Below, in pieces: positions 15,101-30,100 of a DNA stretch of 64,000 nt. Both the position numbers and the translations under genes were made by a program. Numbering within the stretch: the first letter of the stretch is position 1; every line of letters begins with the position of its first letter. The notes under the pieces were generated by a model. It worked only from the letters and a program-made list of their open reading frames with translations. It was not told the DNA's origin and did no database searches. The stretch is from Siphonodentalium dalli (Eukaryota > Mollusca > Scaphopoda > Gadilida > Siphonodentaliidae): positions 149,537,379 through 149,601,378 of the forward strand of contig CP136063.1 of NCBI GenBank assembly GCA_032622095.1. The letters run 5' to 3'.

Positions 15101-18100
15101 TTACCGACCGGACATTTGGGCCGATAATATCGGCCCCTGGCAATCAAAGAGTTAAAGATATCAGAGAAAAAAAATCAAATTTTCCACTTCCAGCTGCCAT
15201 TTTGACGGCCATCTTGAACGGTGAGTTCCAATTTTACCCTATAATGGTGGCATTTTATCATGTCTTCACAAAAATGTATACATTTGTATACATCAAACTG
15301 ATTTAGTGACCCGTCTGAAAAACGGCGGCCATGTTGGGCGCCATCTTGAATTTAACGGGTTCCACTTAACCAAAAGCTGGAACCAGCTGGATTATGATCA
15401 GGGATATAGTGGACAATATATATGCGAAGTTCGGTGCTTCTATCCGGAAGTGAACGATTCTTCCATTATTGTGGGTTAAGCGACTCCACTATTTTATATA
15501 AAATAGCCGATGAGCCCGACGTTGTCCGGGCTATTCAAAAACCAAATTTCAAGTCGATAGCTCTACCCAGCCCGAAATTTCAAGTCGATAGCTCTACCCG
15601 TTTCCGAGATCTGGTCTGCGCATGCGCGAAGCTGGCGTCGCACTGGCTCGGCGACCTGATAAAATTCGTATCCGGGGCAAGATACATTCACATAGCAAAT
15701 TTCAAGTCGATAGCTCCACCCGTTTCTGAGATACAAACAGACAGACAGAGGTCTTCAAAATATATATGAGATATCAATCAATGTCAATATTTATATCACA
15801 TGAAACCCCTATTACAATATATATCCTTAAAAAAGCCATTACATATTTCCTTATACACGTACCACATAGTGTATATCTCACTAGTGACTAATAAGCGCAA
15901 TCTTCCCGCTAATTTGGCAGGGCGCCAATAAAATTACTTTACATTGATTAGGCGGATTAATACTATTTCGAAAAGCCACTCATGACACCAAAACCAGACA
16001 ATACAAAATGATTGATTTGTTCATCAAAATAAAATTCTTGTCCAACTTCATTGCACTAATGAAAATAGACGCAAAAACAAAGAGGCAAATTGGGGACTAT
16101 ATTTTTCGTTGCAACCCTGAGCGCGCAATACTGTATACGGTTGTGAAGCGTCTCAGCCAACGATGTAAATGTATGCATTTTTAAAGCTTCTTTTAAGGAT
16201 TTTGTTTTGTTAAAAAGGCATAAAGCTCTAGTTTTTTTTTCTGTGATATTCAAGATCTTCAATTTGCTTTGTTGGGATATAAGATTTTATGAAACTCGTT
16301 TGATAAATTTGATTCACAACTCATCTACGACTCGTTGTTAATCAAATTTATCAAACTCATTTCATAAAATCTTATATCCCGAGTTGGAGATCCTCTCTAT
16401 ACTACTTATATCGCCTGATCCTTTAAAAATAATAGTTTGTATAAACAATGCTCAATGAATTGGTCTCTGAATAAATGGCTAATGGTTTCGCCATATGCAG
16501 GTTACATTTATACTACAATCCTGTAATATTGTCAACACATTGGCTGTTAAATGATTCATAGTCTGAAACTAGTTAGCCGATCCGATCAGACGGTGACACT
16601 CTTGCACTGATCTGCACACAGCACCAAGGAAGTTATTCCCATAGGGTTCTTGCAACTCGGCGCTGTTTCAAATTCGCAGAACCTTTTTCGCAGAGATTTT
16701 TTTGTAGACTACCTATGTAGTAGTTGGCATGTCTCATTTAAACGACTATGCAAATTCTATTTCATTCCCTATACTGGTATATGTTGATATTATTATTCAT
16801 CTTTGGAGGGAGTTTTAACAAGTTACATTTTGTTACAGATAGGATCCATGCCATTGATTGCCTGCCATATGTGTGGATGTTAGATGGACGACTTATTACC
16901 TGTAAGTTAACGGCCCCAAAAATATTATTTATAACTAGTGCTGGGCGGTATGACGATATATCGGGTATACCCGGTTTTAATTTTGATATCGTCAACAATA
17001 TCGTCTGAAATAAAAATATCGTAATACCGTCCCAAGTTGTAATATTCTCCATGTAGGTTGAAACCCATCATATGGTCCCAACAAACAGCGAAGTTAGAGT
17101 AAGTATAATAGTCCCAAACTTCCCGGAAATACGCAGTCGAAAACGTTTTAAAACATCAGAGCACGTGCCTGTCAAGTTGGATATGCTTCGTCAGAAACAT
17201 CAAAGAGATACTATATAGTAGCATCAGTTGGCTACACTGTGAGATTGGTATGTCGCGCGCATGCGACTGGCACAATGACCTCCTTTCAAGTTGGTGCAGC
17301 TTGCTCTATCAACCGTAACCGGTTGCTTGGAGACGGATTACGATGTCAGATTTGATCGTCTCAATGTGTGCAAATTGCGAGTAAAATGATTTTGTGGACA
17401 TGTGCCGTACGGATCATGGCATTACTATCGCTTCAACAAATGTCAAATTCACAAACTAATTGAACATGATTGTCTATATTTATTTTCCTCAGCTAAAAAA
17501 ATGCCGACGCAAATTCATTTCACGTCGGCTTTTGCCTCGGCACTGCCCATTGTGGCATTGTCGACGCTAATTTCCAGGGCTGCCGTATATGGACATTGAA
17601 GTCCCACGGTGCTACCAACTACCAATTACCACTGATAAATAGTCTCACAAACAACCAATTCCTCACGAATTAATAAAATGGAAATTTGAAACCGAATGCG
17701 GTGCTTAATGTGTGCATGGTGTTGAGCGCTATGGTCAAAGGGATATAACTCTAAAAAATGTATGCGAAAACGCACGTGGGCCGTGTTATATGATTATATC
17801 CCTTTGTTTCAAAGTTATTATTTCTCCGTCGACAAACTGTCAATTGTTGCAGACGAGTGGTCATTATATACATGTATACTGTGATGTTACTGATAATTGT
17901 TCAATACACATTTACTCGACCTCTCATGACCCACAAATTGTAAATAAAACGTAGGGATGTATTGTGCAAACTTTATTCATGAAATACTGCATATATTGTA
18001 CATTGTACTTACCAATTGTAATATACCAAAATAATATCGCGATAATATCGTGTATCGCGATGTTGTCACCATAATATCGCGATATTTTTTGGGGCCAATA

Positions 18101-21100
18101 TCGCCCAGCCCTATTTATAACATAGTCATATGAGACTATAATCTGTTGATTTGATGTTTGGGTAATCCCAACTTCTGTTCGTACTCAGCCAATACATGTA
18201 TGTCCTAAAGCGCTTTATTACATATATATGTATATGATTGCCTATAAAATAACAGAAAATTACCAAAACGTAGATCAACGTATGTATCTCTTCGAAGCTA
18301 CAGTGAAATAAGATTTTGCTATTTTACTGTAGCTTACGTTATATTATAATAGCTTTCGTTATTTGACTGTAACTTGCAATGCAGTACTTAAACACCAATA
18401 TATAGCCAGATACATGTAGCAAAAAGCTGGGATCCCAAGGTTTAACACTACTCAGTCAAAGTGAACTGACCAACGAGAATCAGAGAATAATTATGATAAC
18501 ACAGTGTATCAAGTCAGTAAGATTAGTCTATTGCAATGTTGTTATATCAAAGACGAGTGTTATGTATCAATTTCGGTGTCTGTGCAAACTGGAAAATGCA
18601 TGGGTAACTCCTTACAGGCCGCAATCTTAATCCGAGTCCAAGTTGGACTCCAAGCATGTGGAATCGGAGCACACAGAATTGAAACCCCCACAGTTACTTA
18701 ATTAGATGCTTATGCAATAGCCACTTGATACATGTATATTATACGCAGTGCAGAATATTTGATACAACCCGATCTTGTCAATTGCCAATAGCATATCTTC
18801 TTGGCAAGTTGGCACAAGTATGTCGGTACATATACGTGTATATCCTACTATAAGTTACTTTATTAAACATATATACTTACCGGTATATTATAAATATGGG
18901 CCTACATAGTGACCAGAAAAAGGTCACATGATAACTTTATATTAACTGTTGAGCACCACATGCTAGCTAGCCTGCTATAAATAAGGGGGAGATTTATCAA
19001 TGTCCCCACATATGCATGGATGGTATATTACGCTTCAAGGAAGAGAATAGGAACCACCCACTTGTGTGTTTGGGCATTTGCAGTACGGAAATCGGCAAGG
19101 TTTGCCGATTTCCATGACATTGCGCAAACGTTCACAAATTAGCGAAAATTTCGGCAATTGCTTTCCATTTATAACTGAGCATGTCAGCCTTTGTTTGACT
19201 TAAGTTGGCTCATTTGTTGTGAATAATAGACAACTTGTTATGATATTGACATTTATAAGTCAATGTAGCCCTATATAACCATGGTTAACCAGTTAACTTC
19301 GGTTAATGGGGTTCACCAGTCATAAAAAAGGTAAATAACCATACTGTTATATTTTCAGCTATCTGTTTATATAATCATTAAATGTAGTCATTGAGGAAAA
19401 CCTGTCTTGAACATGTAATTGTTAACAACCTTGTGGGATAAAAACTCTTGTGTTAAGTTTGGACCTGGCAAAAATCTAGTCGTGTGTGCTATTTCTATGA
19501 CTTGTGAAATATGAGTGGTCAACTGTTGAATAATATGTGGAAATCTTGTCAATTTATCAGAACTATTCATGAATTTTAGTGTGCATATTCTTTACAGCTG
19601 CAGAGCGGTTACAGGTCAAACATTTCTTTGAGGACTCAGCATTGAGTGATCGTCCAGTGGTGAGAAATAAGTTAATATATTAAATGTAGATTTAAATAAG
19701 ATATATCTAATGCCTATCCAAATATCCTATCCATTCCTGACTCCAGTCGTGTGTCTTTGGCAACTTTTGTTAAGTTGACCAATATCCATTTATATACATA
19801 TATATAAGACTCCAGCTAACCTGAAGATATATAACAAAAGAGTATAAGTATGAGACATGACACACTCCCATGTCTTTCTAAATGAATGAAACAATCATAA
19901 AGTGATTTTAAAGTCCAAGAACTTAGGGTCCATCACAACACCATCCTGTCCAATCTTTAAGAAAAGTTTTAGAAAGTCTCTTCTTTCCCGTTGTGTATCA
20001 TCTCGATAAGTGGATGGAAGTCTGCTCCTCCTTTCGTTAAGCAATCAGCTATTTGTTGTTTTTATCCATTTCACTGAAACATCTTCCTTGTTTACACTTT
20101 CTTTGATACTAGCCAAATCCAGTCGAAGACGTTTTTCAGATATGAGTTTTGTGGAATGCACATTCTGACACAGAGATTTATTGTCAACCAGACACGTTAT
20201 TGGAACATGTGTGTCTGAAGCTCCTTTCTTATTAATCATTTCTTGCAGAATGCTTCTCACAAAATAACAAGCATCAAGTCCATCCACGAGAGAAAGTGCT
20301 TCCGCCGCTAGCGTACTCTTGACCACCCTTCTTATCTTTTTGGCTGCCCAAGAGATAGGACAACATCTCCCATTACCGCCTTTCAGAAATATGATATATC
20401 CTCCTGCACTGGAAATCCTGTCAGACAAGTTTGCATACGAAGCATCTGTGTAAAGAACCAACTCCAGTTTGTCCAAATTACCAAGTTGTGGAAATACAAA
20501 CTTGTACACATTGTTTCTGGCTTTCCTTACGACTTTGTTGAGTTTCTGCCGAAATTTTGAGTCACTAATTTCACTTGAAGTAGTAAGATCCAGCACATCA
20601 AAAGACAAATCTGGTCGACTTTGTGATGCTAACCAGTGCATCTGTCCAACAATCTCCATATACACACCTCTCTCATTCCCTTTAGTATTCACTGCATGTT
20701 GCACTTGTTTCAATTCCTCTGTATACATGTGCTGCTGAAGATACACTGCCTCACTATCTTGCTCAATGTCTAAACCAATGTACCGAAAACAACTGTCCAT
20801 TTCCTTCCCACATCTGAATCTTTTGGTAATGCAATCAATCACTTTCGTTTTGAATAAATCACTGCCAGTCCAAAGAATGTCATCAACATGCATTAAAAAC
20901 ATACCTTCTCCCTGCCAGAGAAACAACGCTGGATCGAGTTTGGACTGCACACATGAGAGTCTATCCAATTCTTTTTTCATGCTTAAGAACCAATTCCCGG
21001 AAGCATCCACAAGGCCATATACACACTTTTGTAATTTCCATATGACAGGTTCCTTGGAAATACATTCCTTTGGAGGTTGAACATAAATATCTCTATCAAT

Positions 21101-24100
21101 TTCGTCTCCCTGCAGAAACGCTGCCTTCACGTCTATAGAATGAACAGTAAACTGATATGTAGAGGCTAATGCCAGAAACAATCGAATGCTTTCTTTGTGT
21201 GCTGTGGGAGAATCACTCTGGACATCGGTTTCCTCCTCGAAGCCTCTGGCCACTAACCGTGCTTTGACTACCCGCTTACCACCATTTTCTTTCTCTGTGA
21301 TCACCCATCTTGTTGACATTACCTTCTGATCTTTGTAAGGAACTTCTTCATACACATGGAATGATTTCCAGTTATCAAGCTCTAACTGTTTAGCATTTCT
21401 TACATTTTCTTCATCGTGCCTTGACACCGGAATAAAAACAGCATTCACTTCATCTATCACATCCACCTTTTTCCACTCATCGACATCTTTCATGAAATCT
21501 ATTCCAGCCATTACATCTTTATCTTCTTCCTGTATATTCATGTAAGCCCAATTTTTTCCAGTTGCTTTTCCTCCTTTACTTAATACTTTGGCCTTCATCC
21601 ATTCATTACTTCCTCTTAATCTGTATGCTATAATTTCTCCGACTCTTGGAATATCTTTTACACTGGGATCCTTTGTCCTGGTATCTCCTACATGCATTTC
21701 TGGTTGACTGCCACTTAGTTCTCCAACATTATCTAGCTGCACATTTGCTGCATTCCTCCTATCTCCATGCTGAATGTCATCATCTGATCTTCTATTAACT
21801 TTGTTTCCACTAATCTCCTGATCTTCGTCTGTACACTCTCCATCATCGATTTGTACAGCACTAGAATCTTTAATGTCATCAAACTGTCTTTTTTGTTCAT
21901 CAGAAGACACTTCCTTTTCTGGGATTACATGTATAATGGAGATGATTATTTATAAGTTGTTGGAATTCTGTGACAAAATACAGCATTCATATGCTTGTCT
22001 AGAAACCTGGAAAGATTTGGAATTTTAACCCATTAATGACTGGAGCTTCCTGCAATTTTGTGAAAACCCTGTGCCAATGCCTTCTCTTATATATATGAGA
22101 ATGCGATTCCTAATAATATTTACCTTGACCTTGCAAGCCAGTGCATTCTCTTATATATGCGAGGCTCCCTATGCACTGGCACAGGATATGTAATGCTGCA
22201 CCAGCGCAGCTCCCACCATGAAAGGGTTAAAAAACTATCTCCAGGACTGGAAATTTTATGGAAAAGGCATGTTTTTTAACCTCACTATGGAAAAGTTTTG
22301 GAAAAATGCATTTCTTTCAACTGCCAGTCTGGAATAGTCATGGAATTTCATTACTATCCTTGAATTATCATTGAAGATGAAGCATGTAGCCTGTAGGTAA
22401 TATGTAAATATCACAGAATGCTTTTGGAAGATAAAGATTAATTTAACTGATACTGAAGCCAAGTTGTGGAGAGATATGTCCTATCATAGATTTATCTGAA
22501 ATCCTACCTATTGATGTCTGGAAAAGTTATGGAATTTCAGTGGCTTGAGGCTGCTTGAGGTCTTGGAAATTTTCTGTAATCCTTGAAAAGACATTGGTTT
22601 CTATCCTAGGAAAGGTGTATGAACCCTGAAATACTTCTTGCCAATTTTTGTACCCCATCCCTGACCTGGACGCGTTACTTCAGAAAATTCATACTTCACC
22701 ATTAGAAATAACTCTTGTTTCGATTAAGGTTTTGCAATTATACCGGAAAAGTTTGAAGATGAATTCTATAAGGCACGTATTTGACTATTTGTCCTCAATC
22801 TTTTTATACGCCCTTTTGAAAAAAAGGCCGTATTATAGTATTGGTCTGTCCGTCCGGGCGGGCGTCCGGGCAGGCGGGCGTCCGTTAACCTGTTGTCCGG
22901 ATGATAACTTTAGTTAGAGTGAACCAAATTTAATAAAATTTGGTATGTGGGTTTATTAGCCGAAAAGTAAGTTCAAGTTCGAATTTGGGTTCCGCCCGCC
23001 AATTTTCACCGGAGTTATGCCCCTTATTTGATGTTTTTTTACTTAGAAAATCCTTGAAATTTGTTGTCCGGATGATAACTTTAGTATAGTTTATCGGAAT
23101 GAATCCAAATTTGGTATATTACTTTCTCCCACCAAAACACAGGTCAAGTTCGAACTTGGGTTCTGTCCGACCATTTTTGGCAGAGTTATGCCCCTTTTTC
23201 GACTATGTTTTTTGGTTTCCGGATGATAACTCGAATTTGGAATGTTTATACGCAAAACCCGTTTTTTTGTGGATTACATATATCGAAATACAGCTCAAGT
23301 CCGAATTTCGTTTTAATCCGATAATTTTTGCGAGAGTTATGCACTGAGTTATGGCCCCTTTTTTGACGTAATTTGACTTAGAAAATCCCTGAAATTTGTT
23401 GTACGGATGATAACTTTAGTTAGAATGTACCGATTTCAATCAAATTTGGTATGTGGGTTTATTAGGAGAAAAGACAGCTCAAGTTCGAATTTGGGTTCCG
23501 TCCGCCAATTTTCACTGGAGTTATGCCCCTTATTTGACGTAATTTGACTTAGAAAATCCCTGAAATTTGTTGTCCGGATGATAACTTTACTAGAGCTTAT
23601 CGGATTCAATGATAATTTGGTATATTACTTTCTCCCACCAAAACACAGGTCAAGTTCAAATTTGAGTTCCGTCCGCCAATTTTTACCAGAGTTATGCCCC
23701 TTTTTACCAGTTTCCGCCGACCCAAGAGAGGGCATATTTTGCACGCCCAGCGTAGCTCTTGTTATTTATTACTCATAACCTTTATCGAAACAAGAGTTAT
23801 CTCTTATAATTAAATCTCTCATTTCACAGGAGAAACATCATGAGTAGAATGTAGAAGTACATAAGAACATAAAACTTTGAGATTATTTCCGATGAAAAAG
23901 ATGCATATTGGTATCACTTGTAAATCATCGCTTCATGCCTGTTTTAGTTTGTCTGTCCAATGACATATATTTCATCATTTAAATATTATACGAGGCATGA
24001 AATGAGTCTCATTGTTTCAGAGACACAAACTGTCCAGAGATGCCTTTGTGCCATCAGTATTAAAGAATATAGAAGTTAATGGGATATTTGGAGACCGGGT

Positions 24101-27100
24101 AAGTCAAGACCTTGCTTTGAAACCAATATTTTATATGTATATGTCTGATACATTTTGTTTGGCATTGGATATTGTAGGGGGTTCTTTACGTTACATTTTA
24201 TACCTTAATATCTAAAAAAATTGCAAGGGCTTCAATTTTCATAAATTTCACATATTCATACTCCTTATGTTGGATACTTCTCCTTTAAATCGAAGCCTTT
24301 GCATGATATGAGTGACATAAATTATATGCCATTAGCACTTTATAAAGTTATATGAACCACTCAGTTGTGACTTTCAGTTTTCTAAGTGAAAATACTGTTG
24401 TTCAATGCAAATATTTTCACAGCTATCTTGCCAATATGAACAACAACCCCATCATTATTATATGTAGATTATTTGCAGCATGTCGTGTTGGTGGTATCAT
24501 TGTTACATGTTTATCATGGATAAATTTGGTTTAAATAAACATATAAATAGTTATATGTTTTTACATTTTTAGCTGGTTCAGATGAGATACTTACTGTTAT
24601 GGTACAACTTCTGTGATTGGAGATTTTGGGAATAATAGTGGAATGTTATATTTTTGAAGTGGGTGTTCTGTCTGAGTACTGAACTATTAGTTTGAATCGC
24701 AAAAATGAGTCGGTTATATCTCTTTAAGAGACACGGAGTGTACTTTGTCTCAATCAGGAATTCACATTTCAAATTTCCGTTTACAGGCTGTACACCTGAT
24801 GACAAGATTTCCCAGGAATGGTGCTGCAAACATAGGTATTATGTCTTTAATTATGACGTTAGATTGATGCAGTCAATTAGGCATTTTATGAGCAAAAACC
24901 ATATCTATGAGAAAGTCTTGAACTACATCTTGCTTCTGATTTCAAAAACTGAATGTAACTACTCTAATATCAAGTTAACATTGTATATTCCTTTCTCAAT
25001 GTACATATAGTTATACCCCCCGCAACGAGTTGCGGGGGGGGGGGGGTGTATACTGGAATCAGCTTATCCATCCGTCTGTCGTACCGTCCGTCGAGCCGTC
25101 GCACCGTCCATCCGTCCGTGGACAAAAATTTGTCTGGAGTTTTTCTCAGTTGTTTTATGATCATTTTCCATGAAACTTGGCACAGACATCAACCACCATG
25201 GGATCCTGTGCACCTGCGATTATGACGTCTGTCGGACATTTTTTGGTGGAGTTATCCCCCCTTTTTCAACTTAGAAAATCTTCTCAAAATGCATAATTTT
25301 GTCCGAGCTTTTATTCCTACATTTTCTGGTCAATTGTTTTGAAACTTGGCACAGATAATTAGTACCATGGGAACCTGTGCACCTGCGATTATGAGGTCTG
25401 TCCGCACTTTTTGTGTGGAGTTAGCCCCATTTTTCAACTTAGAAAATCTTCTCAAAATGCATAATTTTGTCCGAGCTTTTATTCCTACATTTTTCAGTCA
25501 ATAGGTTTTAGGATTAGGATTAAGGGTTAATAGGTTCAAGATTAGTGTTCGCGCTTTAGGGGATTTAGGGTTACCTGTTCACATAATTTCAGTGCCCAAC
25601 ATACAGTAATGGCTACTACATTCAAATAACATGTTGAATACGGGGGGGGGGGGGGTATACCTCAGAACCATCTGGGACAGGCCCATCTCTAGTTCTTACT
25701 TGCTTTTAGTATGGAATAATAAAATTTGTCCCCACATCCGGTTGTAACTAGCAATCTGATTGGCTATAACGCCACGTTTAAATCACCATGTCCCCCGTCA
25801 TCCTTGACAGCGGGGTATAAGAGAACGTGCGCCAAACATCAGGGGTATATGAGCACGTGAAACATCGGGGGTACATGAATGACCCTTGAACTGGCAGTTT
25901 CCACCAATCGCGACGTTGCTCTCGCACGCCGAATTTGACGTCACCTGACGCCGGATACTTATATCAGCTACTATATACTGAATTATTCTTATTGGTATGA
26001 ATTAATTGGATAACCTATGAAAACACAGTTAAATTAAGGAGACATGGTTATTGTTGTGGTGACAAAATCGTTATCTCCGGCAACATCGTGGGGTACATGG
26101 AGATTTAATACCTGGATGTCTCTTTTTGAACCCCTCGGCTCCGCCTCGGGGTTCAAAATCGACATCTAGGTATTATATCTCCATGTAACCCCGATGTTGC
26201 CGATGATAACTAATAATCTCTACTAAGTTTTTGACAACATATTCCATAATCTTCCTTCACAAAGACCCACAGAGTCCTAAAACTGGGTCCCGATCTCCTG
26301 ACAATGTGCTGATGATAATAAAAGCGTGTATCTATAACATTACCATTCTGAGCCGGCATCAAACACACTTTTGTACTCGTGTATTAGTTAAAGGCGGCCT
26401 ATCTCGTCCCTGAAATTTCAAGCTTATAAAATTTAAATTTTGAGCATAGAAAACAGACAACAGGAGTTTCTGTCACTAGGAAATAATTAGTTTTTCTTCG
26501 GTTATTTTCTATGTACCTGGACTTAAAACCCAGTCCCTGTCTTTTACATTTCACATTATTTTTGCAAATGGGCACTTTATACTAGTATGTTTGTGTTTCC
26601 TCAAATTATGCGCGAGGAAGCCCCATTGGGACCCCTTAACAGCAAATACATTCAGTGCTTTATTTTCCAAATGGGCACTTTATACTTGATTGTTCATGTC
26701 TCCTCAATTTATGCACAAGGAACCCACTGGAACCTCTTAATGGCAACTAACTATATTGCTCGTCTGACAGATCACTACTCCAGCGCGGGGCACACCATTT
26801 GTCAACAGGCTAGTGTACAGTAATTAGAGTTACTGTTCCTGCTAGAATTACAGCGTGCCTGTTCGAGTAAAAATTATAATAAATGGATTTGGGCCCGTGG
26901 GAACTGAGAATACAGATAATTGCATCTACATCTAATATTCAATATCGATGATGTCAATGTTGTTTTTCTATCCGAGTTGTAAATACCTCCGTCAAAGATA
27001 TCTTGCCCACTGAACTATATGGTATATCCCATTCTAAGTAGAAAGGGTTAAACAACCCCTGAGTTGAAAATGGTACAAATATTATATGGTACGTTTTATC

Positions 27101-30100
27101 ATGGTTCCTGCATAAATCTCTGATCGATCGATCACATAAGCCCATCTTAATCCTCCATGGACCACATGATCTCCACTTTTGATAAAACCAGGATGCCAGG
27201 TAAATCTTTCCTTTTTCCCCCTTTCTACTATCGTAGAGGTGAGTTGATATAACAACATTATTTCCTTTGATAAGTTTTTATTTTCTGAAGTTGACACAAG
27301 ATGCGCTCGCGTTTTTTATAGCGTTTTTATCTTATCTTCATCTGGCTTCATGTGGACAAAATGTTCCACTTCATGAGCTGATTTCATATTTAATTAAGTG
27401 CATCCTTTGTCCATATTTTTAATAGAGCTGATAAAAATGGCAACTTCCTGCATGAGATCTATCGCCGATGAAAAATAAATAGTTACCATTTGGATAATGA
27501 CTAAAGGTGCTCATTGCTTATTTATAGCATAAAATCTATTGCATAAATTGTGCAACTTATTCTATTGCACAACGGGATGTGAAATAACAGTTGCACAAAA
27601 TTATTGTGTGAAATATAAATTGTGCAACTTAGTGAAGACGACAGGTGCCCCACTGCGATTGCGCAGTGGTGTCGTCCTCTATTGTTTTCGGTTTTCATGG
27701 ATTATGTTCCTTTGGCTCTCGTCAATGTCATATTCTCTCAAGAGTATCCTAGTTACAAACTAAATCATGTATCCCAGTGGCAGTTATTACCAGCTGAGAT
27801 CGCCACTAACATGACAATGTTCCGCCTATGGGGCAACATATTAATTACATTGTGTGCTCTTCAGACAAAAAGAGAAGAAGATCCTTGAAAGATGCTTCCC
27901 CTCGTGTGAGATTTTCACTAGCATTGGGTGTAGGACGCTAGATAATATGGATCCGCCCACTAGTTTCGCACTTCGGGCCGATGGTTATCTAAAGAACATG
28001 GTGCAATCGCACGGGCACCCCATCTATCCCAGAAGGGGTACCTTGAATCATCAACCCAGCCAGAAGAGCACCTTGTCCTCTGTATTTCACTTCCTATCTG
28101 CTTTTTGTCTCTGCTGGGTTTGGGCTAGAGCCACAATAACCGAGCATGCGTCTCACATTTTTTTCCTCCTCCAACTCCATGGGGTAGGGTTCTCAGTTAT
28201 TGGCTGCGCATGCCTTCATGTCATGGAAACAGCACCCAGTGATTTCCCAGTTGAGTTTGAATCCCCATTAGTTGGTCGTCTTAGCACATTTGACTCTTCT
28301 GGTGCTTTCTTACAACAGCATTGCAGGTGTTCTGTCGTAAAAAAGGGCTCTCGGTTTCCTACAAATCTTATTGTTCCAAATTACATCAATGGTAGTTCTA
28401 AGCTCCACATGAAAGGTTGTATCCATCTCTTTCTGCAAGTTCTCTCTACTTTATTTGCAGGATCTTCAAACCAAATCAAGACTATTTGTTTCGTTTGGGC
28501 CCACTGGTAGTTATGGTGTAGTTAAGTACATAGTTATTCCCCCCGCAACGAAGTTAGGGGGGGTATACTGGAGTCAGCTTGTCCGTCCGTCCGTCGTCCG
28601 TCGTCCGTCCGTCCGTGGACACAAATTTGTCCGGAGTTTTTCTCAGTCGTTTTTTTATCAATTTCCGTGAAACTTGGCACAGACATCAACCATCATGGGA
28701 ACCTGTGCACCTGCGATTATGACGTCTGTCAGACTTTGACTTTTTTTGAGTTATCCCCCCTTTTTCGACTTAGAATATTTTCGCAACATGTATACTTTTG
28801 TCCGAGCTTTTATTCCTAGAATATTTTCGCAACATGTATACTTTTGTCCGAGCTTTTATTCCTACATTTTTCGGTCAATTTTTTTAAAATGTGGAACAGA
28901 TATTTAGTACCATTGGAACTTGTGCACCTGCGATTATGACATCTGTCCGACATTTTTTGGTGGAGTTATCCCCCTTTTTCAACTTAGAAACTTTTTTTGC
29001 AACATGCCTAATTTTGTCCGAGCTTTTATTCCTACATTTTTCGGTCAATGTTTTTTAATCTTGGCACTGATATTTAGTACCATGGGAACCTGTGCACCTG
29101 CGATTATGACGTCTGTTTGACATTTTTTGTGTGGAGTTATTCCCCTTTTTTCGACTTAGAAATTTGTTCGCAACATACATAATTTTGTCCAAGCTTTTAT
29201 TCCTACAATTTTCGGTCAATAGGTTTAAGATTAGGGTTATGGTTGTACACCTGCAATGGGAACTGTTATTTTATTATTTTAACTAAATGTTTACTGACAT
29301 CTGAAACATCTTAGTATTTTTTTAAAAGGGGGGTATCCGTAGTCCCATTGGGACAGTCACACCTCTAGTTTTATGGTGATATTGTATATATTGTATGCTA
29401 TCAGGTCAATTCATTTCTTTGATTGAGGTGCATATGGGTTTTTAACTTTCCTCGTGGCACCACCTGCCAGAAAATTCTATATTATCCCATATAGTTCAGT
29501 GGGCAAGAAATCTTTGACTGAGATACAATATTTTTCAAAATAAGTAAAATATATATCTCCAAGAAGTATCTTGCCCACTGAACTCTGAGCTCCGTCCCAG
29601 GGTTTCGCACCCGCCCCGCTCACGAGGAATGTCCTAATGGGGGAAAAAGAGAGGATGATTCAACTTGGCACTTGGTTTTGTGGGATCGGAGATCACGTGG
29701 CCGGATATTACAGGAGGTCATGAACCATGATAAAATGTACCATAGAATTTTCGTACCGTTTTCAACTCAGGGGTTGTTAACCCTTCCTAGTTAAATTGGG
29801 AATATACCATATAGTTCAGTGGGCAAGATACTTCTAGGAGATATATATTTTACTTATTTTGAAAAATATCACTCCACTAAGGAAATCAAGGGGTGTGGTT
29901 TTGTTTTCAGTCAAGGCTCAATTTTTTACACAGAATACATTTTCGTGTATGTCTCATTTATCGAGATTTATCTTAATTATTCATCTGTATGAAAGTAATT
30001 CCTTGTTTATTTTAAAACTGTCTGTTAAGTCAGTTAATGGACTTGTGACTGGCCATTCAGAACTGTAAGTTCTCGCCGCTGCAAGCCTTGGCCTTCTAGT

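Larger units (their letters stand above)
7916..15490. mobile_element. 7.6 kb fold-back transposon with long terminal inverted repeats
   Basis: The left end AGTGGAGTCGCTTAAC (7916) recurs inverted at the right end (GTTAAGCGACTCCACT, ending 15490). Both are flanked by ATTTT (7911-7915 and 15491-15495), a 5-bp target duplication. Inside the tips the arms stay related for over 1 kb: for example CCGAAAAGGTAGCAAATT (left, near 8975) versus AATTTGCTACCTTTTCGG (right, near 12940), and GGCTCAAAATGGCTGCC near 8540 versus its complement near 13140 and again near 13475. The core is satellite-like. No transposase frame is visible. It is enlarged by two nested insertions and a 335-bp tandem duplication in the right arm. 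Confidence 0.78.

Noticed and set aside
19790-19890. LTR of the antisense copia element just downstream of its pol frame
   Set aside because: A TG start after a purine stretch (AAGACATGGGAG, minus strand) and TATA-like sequence are suggestive, but no second LTR copy or target duplication could be found upstream.
27854-28510. 218-codon open frame as a possible host or transposase gene
   Set aside because: It lies inside DIRS-like copy A and its sequence is only partly shared, with frame changes, with copy B (46650-46800 and 47720-47870). No domain motif is recognisable, so it is listed only as an element relic.
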